Positions 21,943-33,730 of a DNA stretch of 64,000 nt are shown here, one piece after another. The notes under the pieces were generated by a model. The model was not told where the DNA came from. It did no database searches and was given only the letters and a program-made list of their open reading frames with translations. This DNA comes from Corella eumyota (Eukaryota; Chordata; Ascidiacea; Phlebobranchia; Corellidae). The translations under genes were made by a program, and so were the position numbers. The stretch spans positions 9,894,990 to 9,958,989 of the forward strand of contig OY720102.1 in NCBI GenBank assembly GCA_963082875.1, in the 5' to 3' direction. Each line of letters begins with the position of its first letter. Position 1 is the first letter of the stretch.

Positions 21943-24480
21943 TTAGTATTTGAATAAAAAAATGGATTTTAAATCAAGCATTATCCCGCCTTTATCTAAT
22001 GTAGCTTGGTACACTGGATTTGTAGAATCAACAATGCAAGGATCCAAAATCATAAAAGAAGAATTTATGTACCATGTAGGAAAATTTTCCCATGACACAT
22101 CTGGAAATTTTTTGAAAATGCTAAACATATGTTTGCATGGTAAACAGTTTTTTTTTAAGTCAACACATGAGCATTTCGGTCCCTGATAAATAGAAACTTC
22201 ATAGACTTCTTTTGTTTCTGCGCTGTTCACATAAAACATATCTTCTACTCTTGATATCAATTCACCAGAAATGTCAGTTGAAGAAAGCATCTTGTTGATG
22301 CAATGTTTTATAATGTTGTGGGGTCTATTATGTAAAAAAAAAGGAACATTACCATGGTATTGACGATAGTTATTGCAAGCCGCAAGGTTTTCATTTCTGT
22401 ACCTAAAAAGCAATAGATACCGTTTTAAGATATAAAACAAAACTTGATACTGCTACTATTGGGGTCGCATTAAAAATGATATACTAACCTTCGAAAACTC
22501 TCAGGCAAAAATTGATGTAACACTGTGATAACTCCAGATAAAGATCTGTCTGTGCGAAAGCGTATATGGCATACCTTTAACGTTCTGTTTTGCCTCTCCA
22601 CACCGTTGTTTGTGTTAATAATAACTTTGAGCTTATTTACTCTATAGAGCAAAATAATGCAGTAAAGATTAATAATGATTTTAAGTTTATTTTTTTGATT
22701 AAATCTAAACACTTAGATGTGGTTTGTTGAATTACCTCTTTTGTAGGTTCCCAATATTTTTCAAAATAACTTTTAAACTTATCATTATCATTCTAAATAT
22801 TACTACTTTTCAATTGAGTTAATGCCGTTGTAAACATCTCATCAGTATCTGCTGAGGCAACAGATCGCAATAAACTCAATGCACATTGTTGCTTGCTTTT
22901 ATCACCAATACCATTATCATGTTTTCTCACCCATCTCCCCCATGCTTGTTCTCGGTGAAAGTCAAAAATCAATACTCTACAGTCTTTCGATAAATAAAAA
23001 ATATAAACAGCTTAATTGTTATTTATGCTTTTTTAATAATTTAATGTTTTTTTAGGCTAATATATATATAACACCTTTAAAAATGGCCTCAATTGCAAGA
23101 ATTTCATCATCGCACTTGTCTGTCATAAAATATAAGGGATTCCAATTGGGACACCATTTTCGCAAGACTTTAAGTGCCTCTTCAATATCATCGGCAGTTT
23201 CATTTTGTATAATAAAGGACCCAACAACCTAATAGTTAACGTTGGTCTTTACACAAAGGAAAAAAAGGGGAAGGGCATATTTTGTAGGTAGCATCTAGAA
23301 GACACATCTCTTGCCCATACCTTTCAAGCAAATTGATGTACAAATAAAAGTGATTGCCTACACTTAATAAAAGGAATTTCATCCCATTCACTTTCTTGTT
23401 CTTTCACATTGTTTGCTTCTCCTGCCACACATGGTCGATACAAAACATTGTCATCAGTACCATATGACTTTTTCCATTCATCAATTAAAAGTTTTACGTT
23501 GGTTGGATCGAATTTTGATAGTTTTTTATTTACAAATGCATAATAAAAGCTGTTTTTTAAATCCTTGATGCATGGATAAAATCTTCGATTTGTAGGACAT
23601 GGCAGGGGTTGATCTTTAAATAAATCATATCTAACATAAAGAGCAATTGCTTTTTTAAGTTCACGGACACTGCTAACATCTTCGTCAACAAGTTTTCCTA
23701 TTTCAGCAATTATTCGCTTATCTACTGCCTGCTGATATCCAGCTTCCTGTTACATTAATTTAATAATATTTTTTGTTTTATAGAGGTATTTATATATATA
23801 ACATTTTTTTTTAAATCATCTTTCCAGTTACATGACCAACATGTAAGTGGCTTGGTGGAAAACTTATTTTATAAAAAATTCTAGATTTTATAGATGATGG
23901 TGAGTTGCTCAGTTTATACTTTAAACTTTTGGATACTTGGTTTTTAAGTTGTTTCAATTCTTGTTTGCACTCATAAAAATTAATCTTGAAAATGTAATTT
24001 GTTATTAGAATGTTGCAATTGTGTTTTAGGCAGTAGTTAAAATAAACCTTGTATATTGGAAAAAGTTTCATTTTGGTAATGCTAATGTTAGCAGGACAAT
24101 TTGTTTTTTTTATCCTTGTAAGCACGTGTATGTTCTAGGTACCACATGATCAATAAGCTAAAAATTGAAAATAATAAATTGTAAATTATTAAGTAATTTT
24201 CAGTTTGACATATCTTTAGCAAGGTCATTATTAATATAATTTAAGTCGTTTACCTCTGGTATAACTTTACTTTTAAGCTATTGCTACGGCCTTTGCCATG
24301 TTGACATTCCATATTAAAACTCAATAAATCTGTATGGTACAAAATTGTTCCATAAAATTTGCTCACTTTTACTCTTGTGAACTTGACGCTGTATAAATTT
24401 GGTCAAGGTGGAGGTTTCAAATTTAGTAATTGTGGCCTTAACCTCCTCAATTGTTGTAACAAACTAAAATGTTTGTATTT
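21943..24480 (-). CDS. CaRF-MULE-SWIM transposase gene (decaying)
   Basis: A multi-exon minus-strand gene. Order of parts: a CaRF-like (calcium-responsive transcription factor-type) N-terminal region (24480-24250, with ECQHGKGRSN; 23811-24125, with KTNCPANISI; 23360-23755, with NRRFYPCIKDL); a MULE DDE domain (LLDATYK near 23310; YFMTDKCDDEILAIEAIF near 23100; DFHREQAWGRWV near 22960); a TNNGVERQNRTLK stretch near 22600; and a SWIM zinc finger (CSCVDLKKNCLPCKH, near 22150). There is an in-frame TAG at 22793-22795 and at least two shifts of frame (near 23220-23345 and near 24370), so it is no longer intact. A possible Gln-rich 5' exon lies at 24600-24645. It is independent of the KDZ locus, although on the same strand. 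Confidence 0.7.
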
Positions 24481-24678
24481 AAGATGTAATTTTAACATGC
24501 TGTTTTTTACTAACAAAAGGATAATATAGTTTTTAAAAAACAAAAATATTTTAGCTGTACCACAGTCAGCATACTTAAAGCCGATTATACTTCTGAGGTG
24601 TTCATTTCTTTTGTTTCCTTCTGTTGCTCTTGCATTTCTTGTGCCTGCAATATTCTAAAAAAATCTACATATACGGTT

Positions 24679-24720
24679 AGTAGTTAAGGAAGTCTATCTT
24701 ACTTGACTTCCTTAACTACT
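24679..24720. repeat. Perfect 16-bp inverted repeat (hairpin)
   Basis: AGTAGTTAAGGAAGTC at 24679-24694 and its exact reverse complement at 24705-24720, separated by 10 bp. It lies just upstream of the CaRF-MULE gene and could be a foldback end, or a cruciform or regulatory hairpin. Confidence 0.85.
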
Positions 24721-26590
24721 TTAAAAAACTTTATATAAAAGTAAAGGCTACACATCTTTTAAATAGGTTCAAAAGAATCAATAGATTAAATATGGTAAAA
24801 CGGTTTTAGTATAGAATTATATAAAAAGAAATAATAATAAATAGTTCTAAAAAGAACTGTTTTTGGTAGAAATAGTTTTAAAGAACTATAACTAGTTAAT
24901 GTTTAAAAATTAAGCTTTAAAAAACGCAATCAGCAATCTAATACAGTAGTATTCTCTAAAAATTTAACATAAATGCTGTTAGTTAATTTTAATTACCAAT
25001 AAAAAACACTACCTAGCCGTCACACAATCTATCTATTAAAAATTTTATAACTAAATAATATTTTCGATTTAAGCGGTAAAACCGACATTGTTATTTAAAA
25101 GCATATATTGTTATTTTTGTGTTGAGCAACAGAGAATACCAACAGCAAATTACGTACGATATTTTCATCAGGTTGATTAAGTCGGACTCTTAGTTTACAG
25201 ATTGGAGTATGCTTGATGAATATAAATTTAATTTTACTCATGTAAACAATTTTTAAACCTGATGCTAAATATTAAATACCTTACCTTTAAAAACCATAAA
25301 AATATATTTTACAAAATAACAAATTAAAACGGAACAAAGATTACTGTTATGCAACACAGAATACCAACAGCCAATCACGTACGATATTTTGGTCAGGTTG
25401 ATTAAGTCAGACTCTTCTTTTATAGCCTCAATAAATAATTTAATTATATAAGTGTAATGATTATAAATAGCGCCTCTTGTGTTAACATATATATACCCAG
25501 AATGCATCTGATAATAGTAAGATATGTATGTATAATACGATATCTTGGACGCCAAAAAAAATCAAAACATATTTTATAAGTGTATATCATAGTTATTGAC
25601 AGACAAGAGTCAAAACATTTTAATAAGTTGTCATTTTTATTAAAACATGTTTTTGGTGTCTTTCTTACTTCAAAAAAGTGTTTTACCAATTATTTTGTAT
25701 TCTTTTGCACATTTTGTATTCTTTTTCTTTTGTATTCTTTTATTTTGTATTCTTAATTATTCTTTTGCACAGATTGGTATTGCTACTACATTTGTCAGTC
25801 TGTACATATACCAAAGGAACACCAATTCAGTTTAATACCTTATGTGAATGTTAACTAATGCTAATAACATACAGACATACCGACAATTTAGTCAAATTGT
25901 ATACATGCCCGCATAATACTTGTTACTTACCTAGCTGTAATGCTAATTTAAAAGACATTATTTTATTTTAGGCGACTAGCGGACTAGACCGGCTAAAAAG
26001 CAGGAAACAAAAACATCTCCGCCTAACAAAAAAGAGCGAACGACAATTTTCTGGCATTCTTGTTGCTAAAACAACGAAGCGTTAAAGTTGGAATATTTTT
26101 AACTAACAACCCAACGTAAAACTTGACGCTATTTGAAAATGTTACAATTTTACAGTAATTTTTTGCCATAACTTGCAAGAGAAGTAAAACCTTTATACAA
26201 ATTAATCACAGTAAACGCGGCAAATAAGCTATGATGCGATGGACAGCAATAGTAACAAAAGCTTTCGAAAATTCGCGACCTTTAGCCTCCTTTTCCAGAA
26301 AAACTTTTGGTTCACGTACTGACCGTAACTTAACAAAAAAAAGTTACGTTCTCAAAACCAGTGAATTTAGGAGTTACGTAATATTTACAATATAGCTCTC
26401 TCGCAATGTAGCCTATGCGAATAAATAATAAACATTGGCTATAAATTACTACATTTTAGTGTAATATAATTTAATTAAACAGTTATAAGTTCGATTATGT
26501 CTCAAATTAGGCAGTACGCTTGTTGATAAACAATAGTAGACAAGACCTATTGTTTTAAGTTTTCGACTTTACTGAACACCGACGGTTGTT
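24721..26590. other. AT-rich stretch with one direct repeat pair, no gene
   Basis: Contains two diverged direct copies of a roughly 65-bp phrase (AATACCAACAGC then ACGTACGATATTTT then AGGTTGATTAAGTC) at about 25133-25195 and 25358-25420, 225 bp apart. Short frames on both strands are low-complexity and not called. Confidence 0.5.
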
Positions 26591-26598
26591 TTGCAGAC

Positions 26599-26758
26599 AT
26601 CATCTTCATCCTCAAATATATATACCCTTACCCCAACCCTTTCTAAGTTTGTTGTTAATTAGCCGACACGTCCGCACATTGTAAAGGTACAATGTTTTTT
26701 AACAACAAACTTAGATAGGATTGGGGTAAGGGTATATATATTTGAAGACTCAGATGAT
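26599..26758. mobile_element. Foldback / MITE-like element
   Basis: Arms at about 26599-26656 and 26700-26758 are near-perfect inverted copies. The outer part carries AAATATATATACCCTTACCCCAA and the inner part AAGTTTGTTGTTAA. The loop of about 43 bp itself contains the small palindrome ACATTGTAAAGGTACAATGT. No coding capacity. Consistent with a short non-autonomous foldback element. Confidence 0.75.
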
Positions 26759-26759
26759 A

Positions 26760-27640
26760 AAACAGTCGCGTCTGCTAGTTAAGTCTGTAGACAACATTAA
26801 ACAATATACAAATGTATATATATACTCTTAACCTAACTTTCTAATGATTATTTATCGAATAAGCGGTTTTAAATGACCGTTAACTACAGGTAACAGATTT
26901 TTTGTTTTTAGAATAAATAAAATGCATATTAATACTTATCAATCTACTATATTGCCCTTGTTAAATAATAAAAAACGACCCTATGTCAATGACAAATATA
27001 ATTGGAAATGTAGGAATATTTATTGCTTTAAACATATTTCAGCTGTATTTGTGCGAAGATTTTCTTTTTTTGCAAATTCACGTCTGAAACTGAGGGTAGC
27101 AAACACGTAAGGTAGCAACACAGATCACTGGTATTTAAAATAGACTTTTTATGCTGATTTAAAGCAATAATTTTGAGTTTTACAAAACGGATTTGTAAAA
27201 TGTTAGTATAAACATTTGCTTAACAAAAGTTAAACAACAAGTTCTATATTACAGTTTAAAAATTAGCAATTTTCAATTTGTAGAAATATGGATAATTCTG
27301 TTACCGAAACTGAAGAAAAATCTTCATAACTTGAATATAAACCCAAGGCTACTTTGAATATTTTTAATTTTCTTATTTCTAGATAAAAACTAAACTTTAA
27401 TGTTCCTTATCAATTTTAATTACAATAATGGTAACGGAATTACAACATCAGGGATTTTGTAGAAATGCTTATTCTGCCTGGTTTAAAGTATTTTATTTAT
27501 TATAAACAAATTTATAACTAACAAGTTGATTTTTAACTTATTTTTGGCATTTTAACAGTAGTAATGCATAATTAGGGTTTAACCTAATAAAAAAAACTTT
27601 GCAAATTATTATTAAACAAAAAAAAAACGGTTTAAAAAAA
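26760..27640. other. AT-rich stretch, no gene
   Basis: No supported feature. The small frame at 26922-27110 has no domain and is not called. Confidence 0.4.
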
Positions 27641-28100
27641 TGACTTTACAAAAACATCTTACCACAACTTTGGAAGAAGCATACCGAGTTTTTAAAAATA
27701 AAAATCTCCAGCAGTTATTTTGAAAAACTTCGCCCTCTTCAAGCCTACACTAAAAAATACTCCACACAATGCTTGCCTGTGTAAGTACCGCGATAACATA
27801 CGTTTATTGTTACAATACCAATTTAGGTCTTTCCTTTTTTTTAATTTAAGACTTTATACAATGTATAGTATGTGATCAAGAAAACGAATAGTGCGTGATA
27901 AGGGAATGCGAAAACTGTCCTGGTTTGAACGGTTTAACTCCATTAATTACTCAAAATTAAATGTCGGTGTCATGGCAAACAAAAAAAGAAACAGTCCAGA
28001 AATGTTTAAATTTACTATAAAATAAAATGCTATATTTTTTATAAAATACACACAATAAAAGAATTCAATCACAACATTTCATTGAAGAAAAGTGTTAAAT
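27640..28100 (+). pseudogene. Decayed element-type reading frame (unknown family)
   Basis: Conserved-looking pieces in several plus-strand frames: HLTTTLEEAYRVFKN, then SYFEKLRPLQAYTKK, then NACLCKYRDNIRLLL, then a Cys-rich ECENCPGLNGL. The F-x2-LRP and C-x-C-x2-H/R-x-N patterns recur in uncharacterised, probably transposon-borne, invertebrate proteins. Frames are broken several times. I give no function. Confidence 0.3.
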
Positions 28101-28985
28101 TTAATAAGGTGAATTATTGTTTGTAACTAGAAAAAAGTATAAATTTATATGCTTTCAAGACGGCGAGATTGTGTCTTAAAATGAAAGAAATTTTTTCTGC
28201 TCAGTTTACCCAAGTGTTTTAGAAAACAAATTAGGGGTATGTATACAACTAAAATCTCCAATTTTTGTAAAGCAATTAAAAATAAATTGCATATCGCCAC
28301 GGAAACAACTCAAAAAATAATAAGTATAGATTGTACAGATGAGATTGTAAATACATCTTTTCGGGGCAATAATACCCCGAATCACGTTTCTACATTATGA
28401 GGGTCAACCTTCTAAACAAACAAGCATTATTTAAAACAACAAACTAAACTTTTCAATTTAGTCGGCCCGTTTATGTCAATATCAATGTTGCAGTAAAATT
28501 TTTAAAAAATCAGAAGATTGGACTTTTTAACGGAAAGAATGAGAATTATTCTTTTAAAAAGCACTTTGAAGCATGGATCATTAAAATGTCAAAACGCAAA
28601 AAGAGATTTGTTAACAAAATAACCATTGATTAGTTTTGTTCAACTCATTGCTTAGGTTTTGTATTCATGGCCTGTCGGCGGAAGATGTATAGGCAAGAAT
28701 GTAAGACTTATATTCAATGTAATTAATTTTGTTAATAATTTAAACGTTCCGGGCGATCATAGCCTTAGATAAATATATATATATAAGGAATTTGATTGCA
28801 AATGTTATGCACTCCAACTTAAATTATAATAAGAAAGTTATAAAAAAGTTATTATAATAAGAAAAAAGTTATGTGTTTATACATAAACAGTTTTAGTGAA
28901 GCAATTAAGGAATATTACTTGAATAGCAAGCAAATTTTTAAAAAAGTTTTGTATTAAGATTTTATTTAATAAATAACACTTTAAA
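28101..28985. other. AT-rich stretch, no clear gene
   Basis: May hold further decayed parts of the frame at 27640-28100, but none is strong enough to call. Confidence 0.35.
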
Positions 28986-28988
28986 AAT

Positions 28989-30069
28989 ATGGATGTGCAA
29001 AAGAAAAGAAAATCTCCAACTTTCTGGAGTGCAGAAATTGTTTAGACAAACAAAAGAAATGATGTTATTTTTAATAAAATAGTTGATGAAATAAACAGGT
29101 ATAATACTACTTCTTAAATTTTGAAACTTTTAGAAAAAAACTATTAGAATTTAGACATGTCGTATTTACCCAAATTATAATTTTCTTTATTCGTTTATAT
29201 TTAGCAACGATTGCAGAGAAAAATGGAAGTGGTTAAAGCAGTTGTATTACAACAGAATAAAGGATTTAAAAAAAATCCAGGGCTAGTGGCCAACCGAGAA
29301 ACTGGGTCCATTTCGATAAAATGGACCAATTATTAAAATCGAGGCCTAAATCTCAGGTGATTTTATTTGCTTTTTAATAGATATTTGCAATAGCCTACTC
29401 AAAATGTTATTGTAATGTTACTTTAATCTTATGTAATTCATCAGGCATTAACTTCAAAGGATGTTGTGGATGCCTTTGAAAAGGCAAACGAGGATCCCCC
29501 GGAATTTATGGATTTTATTGCTGAGGAAGTAAATCCCCAGGAAGGTAAATCATATTAAAGGTTTAATGTGTCCTATCTTGTTGGACCACCATGTAACTAA
29601 ATATTTGTTTTAACTGAGAGCCACAAAACTCTCTTTTAATGTTCCACCTGTTTCAATGTCGGAGCAACCTGGCACATCAATTTCTAATCGACCAATGCCT
29701 ACAACTCCTGATCAACCGGGTCCTTCGAGATTCAAAAAAAGCAGTCATAAAAGTGGGTGCATTTTTTTAATTACATATTTTTGTATGTAATGTATTTTTA
29801 ATTAAAAAGTTGGTTTTTATATATATATTGTTTACTTCAACCAAGAAATATTCACCTAATACATCAAACTCTGTCAAACTGTTACCATTTATTTTTTAGA
29901 AATCACTAATAAGACCGACACAAAAATAATCAAATTTTTCAAGAAGCAGGCCGAAAAAGACCGAGAAGATGCTCAAAAAAATCGCGATATGTATGAGCGA
30001 CAGTCTGAAAAACATAGGAAAAGTTTCGGAAAAATGTTTACTTATATGGGCGAAATTAAAAAAAAATAG
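28989..30069 (+). pseudogene. Harbinger-associated Myb/SANT-like (MADF-type) protein gene, decaying
   Basis: Plus-strand exons: 28989-29099 (MDVQKKRKSPTFWSAEIV, with an in-frame TAG after residue 18), about 29206-29357 (CREKWKWLKQLYYNRIKDLKK, then after one frame slip SGQPRNWVHFDKMDQLLKSRP), 29447-29544 (Asp/Glu-rich), about 29618-29753 (Pro/Ser-rich) and 29901-30069 (basic coiled-coil tail ending GEIKKK). The N-terminal trihelix pattern with the CR-x-KW motif is that of the Myb-like DNA-binding protein that accompanies PIF/Harbinger transposases, and a Harbinger DDE remnant lies just downstream on the opposite strand. Two lesions visible, so not functional as it stands. Confidence 0.6.
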
Positions 30070-30339
30070 GTTATGCAATATGTTTTTGTGTTTGTGTAAC
30101 TTTTTGTTTAGTTTTTATTTTCAGTGTTTTTTTTAATGCAGTAGTACCTATAGTGTTTTTATTTTAAACTACCTTGCCGTAGAATACAAATTTTAATTTT
30201 TTTAATCTTTTTAATAAAATTCAGTGTTTAATTTGATTGATTTTATTTATATATATACTTTAACGAATACTGGACTGGCGAAGTGAATTTTTGCAGTTAT
30301 ATAGTTTAATTTTTTTTGCAGTAATAAATTTGCAGTTAT

Positions 30340-30570
30340 GTAGTTTAATAGGGCATCTCTACACCTTGTACCTTCTGAATCAAGAACTGTACAAGGCCTT
30401 GTGAAGTAGTTTGCTCACTCAAGGTTGTAATTGGTGTGTTTTGTGCTTTACATATATTGGGCAAATTCGGCAAGGTTTTGACCAATAAAGGGCTTAATCA
30501 GCATTGGAAGTAAAGGGTATGCAGGATCACCCAAAATAAGCAAGGGCACCTTGACTCATTCAATGTTTAT
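30340..30570 (-). pseudogene. PIF/Harbinger transposase (DDE_4) remnant
   Basis: Minus-strand translation gives VPLLILGDPAYPLLPMLIKPF, the characteristic GDxAYP block of Harbinger nucleases, followed by a degraded stretch with several stops. It lies about 270 bp from the end of the Myb-like gene and convergent to it, as in many two-gene Harbinger elements. Only part of the domain remains. Confidence 0.65.
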
Positions 30571-30692
30571 GGGACACTGCAATAATTTGTATATTAACTT
30601 TTTATGTAAATGAAACATTTTTTGAAATTGCATTAAACAGCCAACCTTTGGTAGTTTATGTTGAAATTTGTACAACCCTGACTCCCTGAAAG

Positions 30693-30929
30693 CTAAGGTA
30701 TCATGAGAGCTTCCAGGCATTCTTTCCAAGCTTCGTAGACATTAAGAATCATACTATGATTAAGATGTTGTTGAGACATTGTGGCACGCAAGTAAGACTT
30801 TATTCTTCTCAGAACACTAAAGCTTCGTTCAACTTTGCAAGTAGTACAGGGCAAAGTTAGGTAAATTTTTAAAATAACAGATAAATTTGGCAAAAATGTA
30901 GTAAGAGACTTAAATGTTCCTGAAAACAT
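30693..30929 (-). pseudogene. hAT transposase C-terminal dimerisation fragment
   Basis: A 78-residue frame with CKVERSFSVLRRIKSYLRATM, the ERSFS-x-LRRIK-x-YLR block typical of the hAT/ZMYM-type C-terminal dimerisation domain. The catalytic domain is not seen upstream, so this is a fragment of an old hAT copy. Confidence 0.75.
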
Positions 30930-31342
30930 AATTGCAACTTCATAACTTTATGAACGACAATAATTTTAATCTATATTTCATGAAATTAATAAGTCGAAAA
31001 GGGCTCTGAAACTAATTTTAGTTTGTTATATTTAAATGCATTTATTTAACATTCTTAATAAAGTAAGGGGTATGCATAGAAATAAAACAACAAGGTTGGT
31101 GAAAGCGAAAAGAAAGATGTTCGGAATTAGTTAGCTAATTTTAGATTTTAAATAAAATGTTATTTTTTGGCGTTTAAATTGTACACAATTTTTTATTAAA
31201 AATAAATATCTTGTCATTTGAGATTAGATTAAAAATGTTTGTATTTTAAATGGTTTATTTCCAAAACTCCTTTATATTGCCTACCACTCGCCTAAACATT
31301 ACAACCCAGGATTTCATAACTATTCAGAAATAATAAAACCAA
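30930..31342. other. AT-rich stretch, no gene
   Basis: No supported feature. Confidence 0.4.
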
Positions 31343-31411
31343 GGCGTTGTAGCTTTGTGGTATACCGCCAGTCTCGTAAAGAGATCCTGAGTTCAATCCC
31401 CAGTAACGCCT
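31343..31411 (+). tRNA. tRNA-like sequence (Thr-CGT or Met-like, probably non-functional)
   Basis: A 69-nt stretch begins GGCGTTG and ends TAACGCC, giving a 7-pair acceptor stem (one G-T pair). A TGTGGTA D-loop-like phrase and GAGTTCAATCC (B box/T-loop) are present at the right spacing, and CTCGTAA resembles the anticodon loop of tRNA-Thr(CGT). The anticodon stem does not pair in the normal register, and the whole is about 3 nt short, so I read it as a tRNA pseudogene or the head of a SINE. No CCA or SINE body follows. Confidence 0.4.
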
Positions 31412-32130
31412 AATTTTATTTTACTATAATGAAGTTGGAAGTTTTACTTTAAAGTAATATGTTAAGTTTTATATACAACGAAGATCTGTAAACCTGTCAT
31501 GACGTTTATGTTAAATTAGGCTAGTTTATCTTCCAGCTGTAATTAACCGCTTATGCAAATTCTAACTCGCGAATGTAAAAAAAAGTCAACTGAATTTTAG
31601 AAGTTTTTCACACTTTATGCTTGATATTCGGTGCAATGTTTTTGTACAAGTAGGTTTATTAATTTTGATTGTTCTTAATAATTGGTTGGGTAAAAGAATA
31701 TAAGATTCTGACTGTTTGAAAAAAAACGCTAAACTTACTTAAAATTACAAATTCATGTTTTTTTGGTGGTGTCTGTTTAATAAAACTAAATTGCCAGGTT
31801 TAATTTAAATATGCACTTAATATGAATTAATACCAGAAAAAAAAACGAGATAAATTTTTATGCGGTTAAATATAAACTGCAAATTTCATAAACAAGTTAT
31901 AATTTAAAGCATTTGACATACTTTTAAAATGGAAAAAAGGAAGTTAAAGCGTGTCAGCACATAAATAATAATTCCGTATTAAATCAACATTAAAGTAAGC
32001 TTTTAATACCTAATTAGGTAAAAAATTAACATAGTTTTAAAAAAACCTATTTTAGCTGTATTTTTTAAACGAGAAGCAAAATTAGCACAAAAAATATAAA
32101 TTTACCATTTGACTTTAAAAGCTGCTATGG
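31412..32130. other. AT-rich stretch, no gene
   Basis: No supported feature. Confidence 0.4.
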
Positions 32131-32134
32131 TTTT

Positions 32135-33150
32135 TTGTTTGGGAAAAAACGCCCAATCAAAGCTACAGAATTAGGGCCAAAAAAAATCCCACTAGCAGGA
32201 GATGTATTTTATCTAAGAATTTTATTGCATCAAGATGTGTGTAGAAAGCTTGGTGTTTTACAAGATTACAATAAGTGGAAAAACTTGCTTACTGAAGCAA
32301 GACAAACAAATGTGTCCACGAATAAGATAACTTTTTGTTGTTTTGTAAGTAACCCTGCAAAACTTTTCAAAAAACATTGTTTATACTGGATAGATGAATG
32401 GTTTAGATCAAATTATTGAAAATTTTTTATAAGTTTTGGTCTTGCTTGATCTTGAAAAAAGACTTCTTAACAATTATGAAAAAAAAATATATGACTTCGA
32501 ACCACCAATTATTACTCCGGATGAGCGAGCAAAGGCACACATTTTTTTAAAAACACTATTAAAGATTTGCAACTTCCGTTAATTATTCAACCGGAGTTAA
32601 GTTACGACTAAATACACTTTTTCGAATTGTGAATAATTGTTCAAATAGCTCACAATCTCTTACACAAGAACAAAGTGAAATTGTTAGCAAAGTATCACAG
32701 TCGCTAAAGAGAAACGAGCCTCTTGCTATTTTTGTTGACGCTAGGGGAGGAACAGGAAAAACTTAATGCTTTGTTGTCAACAGTTCGCAGCTCTAACAGA
32801 AAAGACAAAGTTATAGCATTAGCTGTCGCTTCTAACAGCATCGCTGCAATGTTGCTTATTGGTGGGCGGACATTTCATTTTTTCCAAATTTAAAGCTCCT
32901 CTACATTGTAATCAAATGTTAATATTTTGCATTATAAAACAAAGTTTAACAGCTAAACTAATAAACATGGCACGGGTTATAATATGGGATAAGGCACCAA
33001 TGACAAGTAAAAGTTTGATTGCACGTTGCAAGAAATAATGGATAATAATTTGCTATTTGGTGGAAACATTCTAATATTAGCTGGAGACTTTAGACAAATT
33101 CCTCCTATAGTTAAACATGGATCACATCCACAAATAATTATGGCGAGGTA
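32135..33150 (+). pseudogene. Helitron helicase (Pif1-like) remnant
   Basis: Plus-strand pieces of a Helitron Rep/helicase C-terminal part: GDVFYLRILLHQDVC and WKNLLTEA (the segment before the helicase), then IFVDARGGTGKT (Walker A), IAAMLLIGGRTFH, WD-x-AP (walker B region, GTGYNMG-type decay), and GGNILILAGDFRQIPPIV (motif III region). The order is that of known Helitrons. It contains several stops and frame slips, so it is dead. The rolling-circle HUH part is not visible. A 3.5-kb tandem array begins about 600 bp downstream. Confidence 0.75.
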
Positions 33151-33730
33151 CCAGTGTACACCATTTATCAAAAAACATCAGAGCGTTACTTAATAGTAGT
33201 AGCATCTGCTTTTGTATTATTATTGGTTTCACAAAACAAAAATTCCTTTTTCCAAAATGTTTTTCATAAATGTAACGTGCATATACACAAAGTTGAGCAA
33301 GCTGTATTGCAAAAGCTTTGAATGTTGCATCTTTGAAACTACCCGAATATTGTATTCTGAGAAACCAGGATAATGTATTGTTATTCAAAGTAAAAATGTT
33401 ATTATTAAGTTTGTCCAAATGTGCTATAAATTACAGTAAATTACAAATGTCAGACTGTAAGCATTTGTAAGTTTTTTTTCTATAAGTGTGCATCACCTAT
33501 GCCATATGTATCATGTCTGCATGTACATTTTGGTATTTTGCAGTCATAGCCAAACACCCGAGTTTAGCCTTAATAAGTGGATTAAACCTAAAAATTTTAC
33601 ACCAACCTTTCATGTAGACCTAATTACAAATGTTTATCACATTTTTATTTAGCATTTGCAAAAAATAAAAGTTTTAAACTCATTTGAAACTACATTTACA
33701 TACTAAACTAAACAAGAGAAATCACTAATA
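33151..33730. other. No clear gene
   Basis: Downstream of the Helitron remnant. One open minus-strand frame (33122-33418, 98 residues) has no recognised domain and overlaps the helicase end; I do not call it. Confidence 0.35.

Noticed and set aside
33122-33418. 98-residue minus-strand frame after the Helitron remnant
   Set aside because: No domain recognised, overlaps the helicase end on the other strand, and AT-rich composition makes such frames common.
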